NCBI RefSeq assembly: GCF_019175285.1
Contig: NC_056527.1
Span: forward strand, 50,066,192 to 50,130,191
Origin: Sceloporus undulatus
Lineage: Eukaryota > Chordata > Lepidosauria > Squamata > Phrynosomatidae
Direction: 5' to 3'
DNA: 64,000 nt
The notes beneath the pieces are model-generated. The model made no database searches, had not been told where the DNA came from, and saw nothing but the letters and a program-made list of their open reading frames with translations. A program made the translations under genes and the position numbers. Position 1 is the stretch's first letter; each line of letters starts with the position of its first letter. Positions 23,231 to 35,311 of the stretch are shown one piece after another.

Positions 23231-25054
23231 GCAATATAGTATCATTTAGGGTGTCATCCAATTTCATATGGCTTGATCAACACTGGCCTTAAACCCAGAA
23301 AGGAATCCTCTTACACACATTCTCAAATGTCTAGTGGCACAGGTATTTCAGTTATGATAATTTAGAACTGGAGCTTTATTTTTAAATTTAATTTCAGATT
23401 TACTGAAATATTTTCTCATAGTGTATTGCCATTTTCACTTAATGGGTCATCTCAGCTGCTACTAACAGACACAGCACAAACAGCCTTAAGGTATTGGACA
23501 TCACTGTCTACAGCTATTAAGACGGATTCTATGATTTTACTATCTTAAATGCTAAGCATACTTGCTAGGGAGTTAAGACTCATCAAGCAGAATGGGTAGA
23601 ACCTCAGTTTTACTCACATTTAAAGAGGAGCAGAAACCCACAATGTCTTCTGACTACACCCTACTCCCTGCCACTACCTCTAAATCTAGCATAACACCAA
23701 CATTTGGCAGTATGGCAGTATTTTAGGCAAATACACACGATGTACAAGAACTCTATGTCATGTTCTTATGCTGGACTGCAAAGGCCCCTGGAAGCCTTGG
23801 AGAAGTATGGATCACCTTTAAAGCAAGATTCCTGTGCACTTTGTTTACATAAGGAAAAAACATGAATTTTGCTACAGATGCCCAATTTTAGCAATGTGAT
23901 GGATTTAGTGACAACATCAGGGGTGGGGTGTTTTGGCGAAGTCTAATGTAGCCAAATCCTGGAAGGTATCCCCACCTGGCTTATTCAAAGCATGTCTTAA
24001 GTTTGAGATGTGATTCACTAAGATTTATTTCTGAGTCAACATGCTTAGGATTGTTTTATTAATGATATATCATGCTACTGCCTGAAATGAATATGCTACT
24101 GTCTAAAATGAATAAACGTGGATGTACTTCCACTATATCATACCCAGCCAAAGCAGTGAGCAAATCTGAAGCTGACCACAAAGCAAACGGCTATATATTT
24201 AACTTAACTCACATATTTTCACTTTATACATCAAGTATGCTTCATCTCAGAAAACAGTTGCCATAGGCTACAAGCAAATCAGTCCCTAAAATGTCATTCA
24301 TAATTAAAATATAGAAAATTCTTGAAGATAACAGTCTTTGTTAGACAATGGATGCAGAATTCTCTTTTACGTCCTATTCTTTCATATCATATAATATTCC
24401 AGTTCCAAAAGAGATGTATTTTACTGATAGTTGAATTGCTTTCTGTGTCCACTAAGAATAAGTTCTAAATACTTACTTTTAAATAAAAAATAATTCTGTG
24501 GCATTTTAAAGGCCAGGTGATTTGCTGTGCCACACAGAGAATGATCATAAATGAGGGTTTTATTTTGGTGATTTATTGTGGCCAATAAATTTATTATCCC
24601 ACAATAAGTCTGGACATTAAGCTTCCACAAGATTGCTTTGTTGAGCTGTTGTGGCAAAAGCAGAACATTGCTCCACCTGAAAAGTGTATTAGTTTTCAAA
24701 AAAAGAAAGCAAAATGGCAGTTTCTCTTATTTTAATATGTATACTGTACACATTTGCTCACCATATCAAAAAGTTTTTCAAAGGTGAAAATTTCAGCAAA
24801 ATTCTCATGCAAGGAGCTCAAGATTCTTGTGATTCCTCTTCATGGAATTGCTGAAGAATGTGTGTGAATGTCTTGTCTTTCATTGTACAGCCATCTCTTT
24901 GTCAGGTGGGAGCCTCCCCAGTTTGACACACTTCAGTGAAAGACCACAGGAAGAAATCATAAGGCAATTTCTTCAATGTGACTTTTTCAGTTTGTATGGG
25001 CAGCCAAGAAAGTTTCAGAGTGATGGAGAGATGAATACATGTATCTGGAAAAGA
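23231..25054. other. Unique AT-rich DNA, no gene recognised
   Basis: Only short ORFs without recognised domains. Confidence 0.5.
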
Positions 25055-25245
25055 CAATTAGGAAAGGTGAAAGGAAGTAGTAAGAGAGGCAGACTGCATG
25101 CTAGATGGATAGACTCAATTAGGGCAGTCACACGTATGAATTTACAGGGCCTAAGCAAAGCAGTGAAGGACAGGGAGTCTTGAAGATGTCTCACCCACAG
25201 GGTCACCATGAGTCGGGGACAACTCAAAGGCAGTTAACAGCAACA
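25055..25245 (+). mobile_element. BovB-like RTE LINE 3' end
   Basis: Encodes SKRGRLHARWIDSIRAV and GLSKAVKDRES, equivalent to the C-terminal end of BovB-type reverse transcriptase (GRGKRGRPHTRWLDSIREA in the copy at 35.7 kb). It ends with the typical GGGTCACCATGAGTCGGGGA and CAACTCAAAGGCAGTTAACA. Confidence 0.75.
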
Positions 25246-26834
25246 TCTGAATTAACAAAGTAGATACGTTCCCAGGCATTACTCCTTTAGCAGAAAATTT
25301 GGTACCGGAGGTAGAAACAACATGGAAAGAATAGGGGTAGGATCCTCAACCACAAAAGAAGAGCACTTCAACACATTACAGTAAACTTGTTATCCAAAAT
25401 TAACAATTAAATGAAATAGCCTGGTCAGGTCAGCTTTTCAGAAATAAACAAAAAACATTTTGAATCTTTGAGACCACTTGAAATGCATCCAGGGATTCCC
25501 CCCCCCCTTTCCTATGATGTTCTTCTTAGTAGCCAAACTTCTAGATCTCTCTCCCGCTTTTTCTGTTTTGCTGTTCAAGCATGCTCAGTAAGGGATTCCA
25601 GAGGCAGCTGCTGCCTCCCCTGCCTGTTGCAGGAAGGCATACACAGCTAAGGCAGAATCACCCAGAACAGAATCTCAACCCTATCCAGCTTAAGACTGAT
25701 TGCATAATTTACTGCAGACACACCGCTGCAACCCAAATACTGAACAAAATACTGAACGTCTATGTTTCCCCTTAATGCCAGTGCTACTTTTTAAAAAAGA
25801 GTCCAGCTAAAGAGGACAAAAAGGGAAAAAAGAGGCTGGGTGGGTGGGTGTAAAAATACTTTTGTAAAAAAACCTTATTTAAAAAAGCTTCTTTGACAGG
25901 GGCTTTGTTAACAGAGGTATGTCTGTAATAGAAAGAAATCAATATTAACCTCCTTGGCAAACTTTAAATGATCAAAAGTGTCACCATAAGAAATTCTAGA
26001 GCAGGAAAAGTTAGTTTAGAAAGTACTGGTATGTCATATTTACAATAAAAAACTTTTAGAAATATATTAATTATATTTACACTGAAAATGACATTTTAAC
26101 TACATTAATTCATTATGATGTTTAAATTTAAGTTATATTACTTGCCAGAATCAAGGAGAAAAATCCCATCCATTATTTCACTCTTCCCACCCTCCTCTGA
26201 TCCCTCTTTGGAGACTTGGAGAGAAAATAAAAGCTGAATCATTTGTTGGCAATCTCATTTCTCATCGATCACCCACAGGGAATGGGTGAAATTACACATA
26301 CACAAGAAAGAAGCAGCTTCCCTGGAAACCCTAACTGTAGCCTCACATCCAGATTTGCTTTTTATATTTGAACTTTTTGAATGCCTGAAAGGAATGTTCA
26401 CAAACATTCTAACACTCATAGCTTGACAAACCATTACTCTGTCATCTCATCTCCCATGTCTCAACAGATCACCACTGGGACAATGCTTCATCTGGAGAGG
26501 ACTCAAGGCACAGGAGCTTATCACACTAATCAATTGTTTTGGGTTGTTTCCTTTGAAAAAAATGCTTCTCCTGCATTCAGAAAAGTAGTAGAATGGCATT
26601 GTACTCTTTAGCACTATGACAGCATTTGCACTTCAATGATGTTAGCATGCTTTCTTTCCACTTAAATATGACAATACCATTTACACCATCCTGTTTCCTC
26701 CACTTCGTGCTCCATGACAGTTTATTTTTTTAAATAGAAGGCATGTATAATGACACTATTATAGAACCACCCCTACTCCCCACTCAGATCAGGAAGATGA
26801 ATACAACACCATGAGACATGAGCCCTTGCTAAGG
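25246..26834. other. Unique DNA, no gene recognised
   Basis: About 26150-26390 is repeat-free, mixed-composition DNA that could be conserved non-coding sequence. A 9-nt C run lies at about 25499. Confidence 0.45.
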
Positions 26835-27212
26835 CATTTTCTCAAGATTTGTTCAAAGGAGGTTAGCCCTTGCCTTCCTCTAAGGCTGAGAATACAGTCG
26901 GCCCTTCTTATACACTGATTTTTTATACACGAATTTAAGCATACACGGTTTGAAAATGTTCTAAAAAAGTATAAATTTACCTTGATGTTCCATTTTTTAT
27001 TAGGGACACCATTTTGGTATGTCATTATACTTAATGGGACTTGAGCATACACGGATTTTGTTATACACGGGGGATCTTGGAACCAAACCCCAGCATATAA
27101 CAAGGATCCACTGTATATGACTTGGCCAAGGCTACCCAGTGGGTTTCATGACCAAGCAGGGAATCAAACCCTGGTCTCCAGAGTTGTACAGTCAAACCAC
27201 TACACCATACTG
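26835..27212 (-). mobile_element. Sauria-type SINE interrupted by a mariner-like MITE
   Basis: Left piece (26835-26892) TCAAGATTTGTTCAAAGGAGG ... AAGGCTGAGA. Right piece (27116-27212) TGACTTGGCCAAGGCTACCC ... ACCACTACACCATACTGG. The pieces join into one reversed SINE when the MITE at 26893-27115 is removed. Confidence 0.85.
26893..27115. mobile_element. Tc1/mariner-like MITE nested in a SINE
   Basis: Starts TACAGTCGGCCCTTCTTATA, ends CAAGGATCCACTGTA, with TA at both ends. Inner repeats TTATACACGAATTT and CATACACGGATTTTG are also inverted relatives. Confidence 0.8.
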
Positions 27213-27920
27213 GTACCTTTAGTATTTCAAAACATACGTTAAAAAAAAATCAACATGTTGGAGAGCAGAGATGAATGTACAGTGGTTCTCTTGGGAATCT
27301 CTATGTCCCTCCCTCTACGACACACAGATACACACAGCCAACCATCAGAAGTAGTCTGGGGTTTCTGTGCTAGAGATCTATGGGGATTCCCCAAGGAATA
27401 AAGAACAAAATCAAATCCACATCATGCTCTCTATGCTCCCAATACTGCACCATAGTGGAACAAGAAATTCACACCCAAAGTGGTTACTAAATTAAAGCAA
27501 GACAGAGGGTCGTTAACAGATTATTTCAAGTGGGAAAAGAATCAATTTACAAATAGACCAACAGTAGTACAACACTGGGAGAGCCACAAAGTTGTGCAGT
27601 AAGCTGCAGGCATAGATGGGACTAAGAGTGAAATTGTGGTGTAAGTGTCATGTAATATCCTCCTGAGTTCCATCACCTATCTTCCCCTCCCTTGAACTTC
27701 CGGGAATGATGAAATGTAGTGAGTGTTTGGCTCCATATGTATTAAAGAGAATGAGTGCTGGAACACCTTTCTTTTTGTCTTAGCAGCAGCAGCAGCAGCA
27801 AAAACATGAAGGGAAATGGCTCAGGTTCCATCTTGCTGTGTCCCACATGAAAATGAGCTTCCTGTGCATGGTTTTAAACCACTTCCAGTTTTCTGCATAA
27901 CATTTTTTTAAAAAAATTAA
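27213..27920. other. Unique DNA with a short (AGC)n tract
   Basis: (AGC)n at about 27784-27801. No gene recognised. Confidence 0.5.
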
Positions 27921-28153
27921 GGCCTGTTACAGACTGCCAAAATAAAGCTGCTTCGGGTCTCTTTGGAGGTATGCTGTTTGAATGATGCATGCATCCTAAG
28001 AATCCGGAAGCTGCACCAAAGCTCCACTCCAGTGCTTAGGAATGGAGTGTGGCTTTGGTGCGACCTCCGGACTCTTAGGACCCATGCATCATTTAAATAG
28101 CATAACTCCAAAGAGACCCGAAGCAGCTTTATTTTGGCAGTCTGTAACAGGCC
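27921..28153. mobile_element. Foldback MITE family A (Harbinger-like), complete with TAA duplication
   Basis: A 233-bp palindrome with ends GGCCTGTTACAGACTGCC and GGCAGTCTGTAACAGGCC, exact inverses over at least 18 bp. Flanked on both sides by TAA, a 3-bp target duplication. The arms remain very similar, so this is a comparatively young copy. Confidence 0.85.
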
Positions 28154-28828
28154 TAAGTGTTATTTTACAATTTTTCTTCTTTATTGGGGAACTATACAGA
28201 GTAAAAACCTGATCAACATACAGAAAACTGGATTCAGCCCCCCATTTCACATGTAGATGATTGAAGGACTGTGATAAATGATCACGATTGAGTACAGCAG
28301 TGCAGAATGGCTATGCATCTTATCACTGCAGCTGTAGTCACTCAGTATGCATGTTTGTGTGTTATAGTAGTGAAATAAGATTATAACTCAGTTTTAAGGC
28401 AAAAGCTGAAAAGGGGAAAATTAATTGATTTTATCTGTCATTATATCCCCAAGGAATGGATCTGGTGATATCAGTACAAATTTGCAGTACTTGGCTTACC
28501 CTGTTTTGATTCTTAATTTCGTGTCTGAACAAGGTTTCCCCCCAAGTGATTGCTCGATTAAAGTGCTGCAGCTTATAATTATAATTTATAACTCATTTAA
28601 CAGACAATATTAGCTAATCCTCAAGATTGTGATGGGAATCTATGATGATTCTGCCCTCACAATGTACAATCTGTCAAGCACTCCTGGTTGGCCCAGCTTG
28701 CTCCACTAAAAGGAATTAATGGTATCATTATTTTACACATTTATTTGTTTATACATTTATTATATTTGACAACCAACCAATCATCATAGTTGTTTGGGAG
28801 AGTAACAAATAACATCAGGTAGTACATG
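28154..28828. other. Unique DNA, no gene recognised
   Basis: Nothing recognised. Confidence 0.5.
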
Positions 28829-29570
28829 AGAGCCAGCGTGGCATAGTGCTTTGAGTGTTGGACTATGACTCTGGACACCAGGGTTTGATTCCCATCTTGG
28901 CCATGAAACCCATTCATAAATCATAGGTCACTGAATCACAGAGTTGGTAGAGACCTTAAGGGCTATCCAGTCCAATCTCACTCTGCCATGCAGGAATACA
29001 CAATCAGAGCATCCCCAGGAGATGGCCATCCAGCCTCTGTTTAAAAACTTCCAGAGGCGGATACTCCACCAAACTCCAAGGTAATGTATTCCAGGTAACT
29101 GCCATGGCAGTTCAAGTGGAATCACGTTGTTCTAATTGTGTGGTGTGAATGGGTCCCAGGAGTCTCTAAGCGCAATCTGCATTCAGTCTCAAACACATGA
29201 ATTAATACAGCAAAAGCGCCTCTGACTCTGTACAGAGTGCACCCCTCCCTCATGTGTACTACACATCTGAATCTTGTGTGCCCAAATGTCAACAATTAAA
29301 GCAAGCTTAGACACTTATATTCAGGTACAAAATTTCAATTGGAAAGACAGACTGCAGTTTTCATGTTAAGCAGGTAATTGTGTTGGGTCCCCACATGCTG
29401 TTGAACTACATCTCCTACCATTCCTAAACACCTTAGGCAAGTCACAAGCTCTTAGCCTCAAGGGAAAGCAATGACAAATCTCCTTTGAACAATTCTTGCC
29501 AAGAAAACTAAGGTGATGGATTCACGTTAGGGTCACCGTAGGTTGGAAAAAACTTGAAGGCACACAACAA
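28829..29570 (+). mobile_element. Sauria-type SINE split by later insertions (probable)
   Basis: The head (28829-28918: GAGAGCCAGCGTGGCATAGT, GGGTTTGATTCCC) stops in mid-element. The rest (about 29434-29570: GCAAGTCACAAGCTCTTAGC, CTTGCCAAGAAAACTAAGG, AACTTGAAGGCACACAACAA) resumes 0.5 kb later at about the point where the head stopped. Confidence 0.6.
28922..29112 (-). mobile_element. CR1 LINE 3' end fragment
   Basis: The reversed CR1 3' end: TCACAGAGTTGGTAGAGACC, AGTCCAATCTCACTCTGCCA, TGCAGGAATACACAATCAG and GATGGCCATCCAGCCTCTG. Interrupts the SINE around it. Confidence 0.85.
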
Positions 29571-29749
29571 GTACATAATAAAGTTAAAAAATCTGTAATA
29601 TAACAGCAGAGGCTAAAACCAAAGTGAAAGCAGCAGGTGTATTAGTACTTGGTAGACATCCTCCATGCTGTGCAGGTGACCCATGTCTCAGTGAAACATG
29701 TTCTGGTAACTGGTAGGACGGAAAAGTACAAGGTATTATATGTAGGGCT

Positions 29750-29870
29750 GTCCTAGAAAACCATTTTGAGGCTTTAATGCAGTACTTTAATAAACCCCAG
29801 AATTCCACAGGGTGCAACCATAGCAGTTAAAGTAGAATCATAGTGATATAATTGTGCAGTCTGAAAAGGC
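29750..29870. mobile_element. MITE family C remnant
   Basis: AATAAACCCCAGAATTCCAC and AGCAGTTAAAGTAGAATCAT match the right half of family C. Confidence 0.45.
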
Positions 29871-30064
29871 TTCTACATTGAGGTGAGCAAGGTGTGGCTT
29901 CTGAGCCACATGTCTCTCCAGACAATTTTTGATGTCTCCAAGTCTCACTCAAATAAATTGGAGCCAAAAATTATTTTGACCCCAAATGGTCAATAATGTC
30001 CCCAGGCATCTAAGATTTTCTGCATGTCAAGCATGTATTCTGCCACGGATCTGAGGCCAGGGAA

Positions 30065-30290
30065 GACTGACAGTGCATCTACATTGTAGAAATAAAGAAG
30101 CTTGACACCACTTTAAGTGATGTAATTCCATCCAACAGAATCCTGGGATTTGTAGTTTTGCAAGGTCTTTAGGCTTCTCTGCCAGGGTGCTGTTACCTCA
30201 CAAAACTATTAATCCCAGGATTCTGTAAGATGGAGCCATGGCAGAAAAAGTGATGTCAAACTGCATTATTTTTACAGTGTGGATGTGCCC
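30065..30290. mobile_element. Foldback MITE family C
   Basis: CATCTACATTGTAGAAATAA and TTATTTTTACAGTGTGGATG are inverse termini. The arms ATCCTGGGATTTGTAGTTTT and AAACTATTAATCCCAGGAT pair. Confidence 0.7.
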
Positions 30291-30474
30291 ATAGTGTCCC
30301 CCATCATGAGGTGCTCATTATTCCACTCCCAGCTTGTATTTGCTGCTGTCTGCTCTTCTTTTTCAGCTTGCTTTTAATTTTTTTTATTATTATTTTGCCA
30401 CTGTATCAGGAACAGCACCACAAGCCATCAGAGCATTTCTGGGGACATTATGCTCCTTGGTGCCATAGCATAAA

Positions 30475-30592
30475 TAAATAAATAAATAAATANNNNNNNN
30501 NNNNNNNNNNNNNNNNNNNNNNNNNNNNNNNNNNNNNNNNNNNNNNNNNNNNNNNNNNNNNNNNNNNNNNNNNNNNNNNNNNNNNNNNNNNN

Positions 30593-30632
<40 letters not shown>
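30475..30632. repeat. (AAAT)n / 100-N gap / (AGAT)n
   Basis: An AAAT run on the left, 100 N (30493-30592), then about ten AGAT units on the right. The assembly broke inside a microsatellite; ORFs with X residues here are meaningless. Confidence 0.95.
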
Positions 30633-32739
30633 TAAAATAATGAAAAAAGCCCCCTGAAGATCTGGAGTCATCCATTCTGATGCCAGGTGCCTATTTGAAA
30701 CATGTCCCAGTTTGTCACTTGGCACATTCAGCATTGCCACAGGTCACTTACTCTGAGGTCAGAACAAGGCACCCAGTCATATGATCATTGCTGGGTGCCT
30801 CTTTCAAACTGCAGAGAGAACTGACACATGGTGGTGGCAGAAGCATTCAGTGGCACAGCAGGACACAAATGGGAACAGTTGCACAGCGTCGGAACAGAGG
30901 GCCTGAGGTATCAAGGGGAGGTCAGAGCAGCTTCAAGGCCAGGCTATTCTGGGCTGCCCCCAAAATATCCTGGCCAGTGCAGACAGGACCTCAGTTGCTG
31001 AGCAGGACCCAGGGCAGGCACTGAAAAAAGTGTCATTTCACCACCATCATGCACTATAGAAGCTGGTAACATCTGAGGTCACTCAGAAGTAACAGGGCTT
31101 AGAAGAAGCTTCTTCTTTTTCCCTTTCTTTCTCTTCCCAACCACGAAGAGATGAGGAGGGCAGTCAGAAACTGAGTAAGATTCTTAAAAGAAAGACCATC
31201 CTGCTGCTGCCATCACTTACTCTTCCTGGGGGAAAATTTCCACCATTGTGACCATGCTCCTTCCTCCTCAGCTGGCCACGATGGGTTGAAATTAGAGGGA
31301 AAGTTGGGAGGAAGCATGATGTGGTGAGTGGTGATCTAGCAGAGAGAGTGAAAGGAAAGTCCAGGGGAATCTGACTAGGCTCTGGGCCAAGTAAAACTAG
31401 TTTGTAGGCCTGTGGGTCATGGATTATTTATGTCTGATTAAACTCCATGCTTCGTGCTTTCATCCTGATAACATATTAAAGCAATTCAATGTATATAAAA
31501 GTACTTTTAAAACCTTGCTTGTTCAGTGTCTGCAAATCAAAACCTCCTGAACTTCATTCTGGCTATGTTTCAAGGGAGAGAAGGAAAAACATGCTTATCT
31601 GAGTCACTCAGAATCATCGAATTTCCCAGAGATCCAGGTTAGAAAACTAAAGTGCTTTTAACAGCTGTGTCCCACGTTCAGAATGGCAGTCTCTACATAC
31701 CATGCCTGCCCTGTGGAGGGAAGCAGGGACTTCAACTTTTTGGCTCTGTCTTCCATTGTTTGCCTTTTGCTGTCACAAAGCGGCTGCCGCAGCTGTTCCT
31801 AAAGATGGCATCTGATGTTGACATCCGACATAGGGGAGATGGGAAAGACTTCCCAACTGTGCTCAGTCAATGGGAGAAAAAATGCAGTGACACAAGCCAC
31901 CTATGCCCTCTCTCCCAAACAATGGATGTTGTTGTTTTTAAGCGTTGGTGAGCAACGTTACACAGATGTGGGAAAGGTGCTAAAATAAAACATCCCCCCT
32001 TTCCTTCTTATTTTGATCTAGGACTAGGTCTCTTGCCAAATGGAAGGAGTTATGTAAGGAAAACATTTTCAACTCTGCAAAGTGAAACAGAGCCTGTTAA
32101 TGGTTGCTGCTCTATTGACTGTGGCCACATAACTGGAAGTAACACTCTGCTTTGGTTTTGGACAGGGCAGCATGAGGGATGCACTGCATACTTTTCTTTG
32201 CTGATCAGGAGCTGGGAAGGACCATAGACATAACGAGAAGAAATGCAAGTTCCTGCCCCAACTAAATAAAAATTCTGCTTTGGTTTTGTCTGTCCAAATA
32301 AGAATTCTGTCAGCTCCTATGAAATATTCCTCCAGTCCCCAAATTTCTAGCAATGCCAGAAACTGAACATTTCATCACATACAGGAAATTCATTACATCT
32401 AGAACTCTTATATGTTGGGGGTTTACATTCCTTTTGGTAACTTTGTCTCCACTTTTCTATGGATGCCAAAACAGTATTACCAAATGTCTCAATTGTAGTT
32501 TCAAGTTACTACAATGCTAGAAATTTAGGGAATGAAAGAAAATTCCATGAGGGTTTTTCCCCCCAGGGTGCACTGACTTCATTTTGCCCAATTTATGGCA
32601 CAACCCGAAACACAGAATTTATTTAACTTGTATTCAGCATTACTAATTTGGAAAAATAAGGTCACCTCGAGCAGTCCCTCTGATATTGGACATGAACTTA
32701 GGTCTTAGGTTGTGGTTAATGTGTATATATACCTCATAC
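30633..32739. other. Unique DNA, no gene recognised
   Basis: A 99-residue ORF at 31652-31951 (+) and others have no recognised motif. Repeat-poor. Confidence 0.5.
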
Positions 32740-33153
32740 CAGTGGCATCACTAGGGTTGGCGTCACCTGGTGCAGGAACTGATGGTGTCACTCCCCATTG
32801 ACCTCCTCCCATTTCACACCATATATAATCCTTAGTAATGCTTGTGATGTTCTTAAAGAAAATGTAAAAAGAATTTAAAGAATTAAATATTTCAAAAAAA
32901 ATGATTATTTTAAATTAGAATTTTGAGTTTTGAAATTTTAATTTTTAAAAACTCTGGGATGTGTCCTTTCTCCTCCCACTGAGCTTCACCTCATTCCCAC
33001 CATCTCTTAAAGCATTTTAAAGGGAAGCAGATGAATGCCACAGCCCATTTCTACAAAAAGGTAGGTGTTTCAGGAGCAATGGTGTCACTTCCCCTTAGGG
33101 TGTCACCTGATGCAGGCCATATCACCCACAGTCTCTAGTGACGGACGCCATGG
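32740..33153. mobile_element. hAT MITE family D
   Basis: Starts CAGTGGCATCACTAGGGTTG and ends with the inverse CTAGTGACGGACGCCATGG. Flanks CCTCATAC and TCTCATAT match at 6 of 8 positions, like an aged 8-bp target duplication. Two more copies are at 49770 and 52093. Confidence 0.7.
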
Positions 33154-34253
33154 TCTCATATTCATCCTTGGAGTAAACCACAGTCCTAGGAGCCAATAAA
33201 AGGGCCCAATGGTCACATTTGAGAAATTATGGAATAGGTTTAGAGTTATGACACCTATTTCATGATTTGTTGGTGTAAGGCAGGTGTGAGCAACTGTGGC
33301 CTTCCTGAAGTTATGGATTGCATCCCACATGATGTTCTACATTTGGCTGTGCTTGTAGAGACAGTTTTCTAAAGATCTTTGACTTTATTGAAAGTTGTAG
33401 CATCCATTCTGTGACACCAAAGACAAAACTTTGACTGCAGGACTCGGGCAGACTGTTACTACCAAAGTGTTACAAAATGAAACTGAAGGGAATGGTTGCA
33501 CATAATCCCCACAGCCCCTGTAATTTACTCCCTGCTCACTTGCTTTGCATCACAAACTAGCAGGGAAACTGGTTAGGAAATAGGGGTTAGTGCAGAAAAG
33601 GAAATGTGAGCAATATTTATGGGGAAAAACTAGTCTCCTTCTTATTTCAAGATTGGTAAGTGGTACATATAGGTATCTTTCCAAGATTGTTTCATTAGGT
33701 ATTTATGATTCATGCTCTTTTAGCTATATGGTCTTTGCTACTACTTATATGGCAATGTATGTGACCCATGTTCATTTTATTTTTTACAGTTGTACATGAC
33801 CACTGAGGAAGACACATATGTCGAAACGCGTTTGGTCAACATTTATTACTTTGTAATGGGCATACTGCATTATCCGTTTTAATTTGTTAGTCATTGTGCA
33901 CTCTCTAACCTGTTGTATACCCTTTAATCTCATTCTGTGAGGCACAAATGAATTGACATTTCATGTACTGTATATGTTCCCATGGGATTTGCAGTTTTCT
34001 GGCCCAGTACTGATTGTTCATTTTATGTTTATGTCTGTAGGGCATGGCCCACAGGCTTGAATTACCTTTTATAGATCGCATGCTTTGTATTTTAACATTT
34101 TTTAAAAATTCATTGCATTTGAGTGCAACACACTGTTTAAATAAAATTGCCGAGTGTCCATCTCCCCTAAACTTTTTGCTCATTCACCTGCTTGTGTTTG
34201 TTTAGGGATTCACCTCCCAGTTTTTTTCTTTTATATGTCAACAGGCAACATGA
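33154..34253. other. Mostly unique DNA with one hammerhead-like motif
   Basis: No gene recognised. See the motif at 33803-33835. Confidence 0.45.
33803..33835 (+). other. Hammerhead-like core motif
   Basis: CTGAGGA, then a 4-bp stem GACA/TGTC with loop CATA, then GAAAC. The spacing is that of hammerhead stem II between the CUGANGA and GAAA boxes. There is one substitution in the first box and an extra A before the stem; stems I and III are unclear. Probably the relic of a retroelement motif. Confidence 0.35.
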
Positions 34254-34277
34254 AGACAGACAGACAGACAGACAGAC
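34254..34277. repeat. (GACA)n microsatellite
   Basis: About six GACA units. Confidence 0.9.
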
Positions 34278-34284
34278 CAAGTTT

Positions 34285-34483
34285 CACACCTTTTTAACTG
34301 TCATGGCTCCATCGTATGAAATCCTGGGATTTGCACCTTGTTGTGCCACCAGAGCTCACTGGTAGAGAAGGCTAAATATCTCACAAAACTACAAATCCCA
34401 GAATTTCATAGCATTCAGACAGGGCAGTTAAAGCAGTATCAAACTGCATTAATTCTGCAGTGTAAATGCAGCCTACATGTCCA
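34285..34483. mobile_element. Foldback MITE family C, adjoining an assembly gap
   Basis: AAATCCTGGGATTTGCACCT pairs with CTACAAATCCCAGAATTTC; the right end is TTAATTCTGCAGTGTAAATG. The gap follows 10-20 bp later. Confidence 0.65.
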
Positions 34484-34583
34484 NNNNNNNNNNNNNNNNN
34501 NNNNNNNNNNNNNNNNNNNNNNNNNNNNNNNNNNNNNNNNNNNNNNNNNNNNNNNNNNNNNNNNNNNNNNNNNNNNNNNNNNN
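34484..34583. other. Assembly gap, 100 N
   Basis: Exactly 100 N, a placeholder of unknown true length. Confidence 0.98.
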
Positions 34584-34993
34584 TTTAAAAAAAATAACAT
34601 TTCCCCCAGAAAACATAAGAATTGGTGTTCCCTATTGTTCTGAACACTCCAATTTGCTGGGCAATGGAACTATGCCTTGCTTGAAATGAGGTGGCTAGAA
34701 CAGACTAGGGCTTCCTAATATTTCCATTTATTTACAAATATACATGTTGAGCTTAAAATGAGATTCATGGCTTTTATACCACATTGTATGCCCCTATGGT
34801 CTGCTACCACACCAGATTGCTAGAGCAGGAGGCAGTGCAGCCTGTAGGATATATATACAAGCGCTAAGGTATTTTCTGTTGCCTTCACATCATCCTCTCA
34901 ACCACTCAAAATATTTAGACAATATGTTTTTTCCCCTCCAAGGGCTGCAATTAGCTATCCTTTAGGCTTGTTTGAGGATTTGGGGAAGACTTA
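34584..34993. other. Unique DNA, no gene recognised
   Basis: Nothing recognised. Confidence 0.5.
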
Positions 34994-35311
34994 GGGGCTC
35001 TTCAGACCGGCCATTAAGGCCAGCCTGGGGGCAGAGTCGGAGTATCGCGTCCACACGATGCATGCCTCAGCTCTGCCCCCAGGGCGCAGTGACACCGCTT
35101 GCCACATTTCACAGTGCGCGCATCACAAGGTTCCTCCAGTGTGGTGTCCAGATGATGCAATGCTGAAAGAGAGACATATAGTTGAACCGCCGTGGCTATG
35201 GCGCCCTTTCCAGGTTGCAAAAGGACCCACTTTTTGTGCCTCCTTTTTGCACCCTGGAAAGGCTGGATCAGTGCCGCAGTGTGCTTTTGCTGTGGCTCCG
35301 ATCTGGCAGAA
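34994..35311. mobile_element. MITE family E, truncated at the BovB junction
   Basis: Begins GGGGCTCTTCAGACCGGCC after a TTA. The body (GGCAGAGTCGGAGTATCGCG, GCCTCCTTTTTGCACCCTGG) is the reverse of the complete copy at 40286-40652. GC-rich. It ends where the BovB fragment starts. Confidence 0.65.

Noticed and set aside
31652-31951. 99-codon plus-strand ORF
   Set aside because: No motif recognised and no promoter or splice context; kept only as unique DNA.
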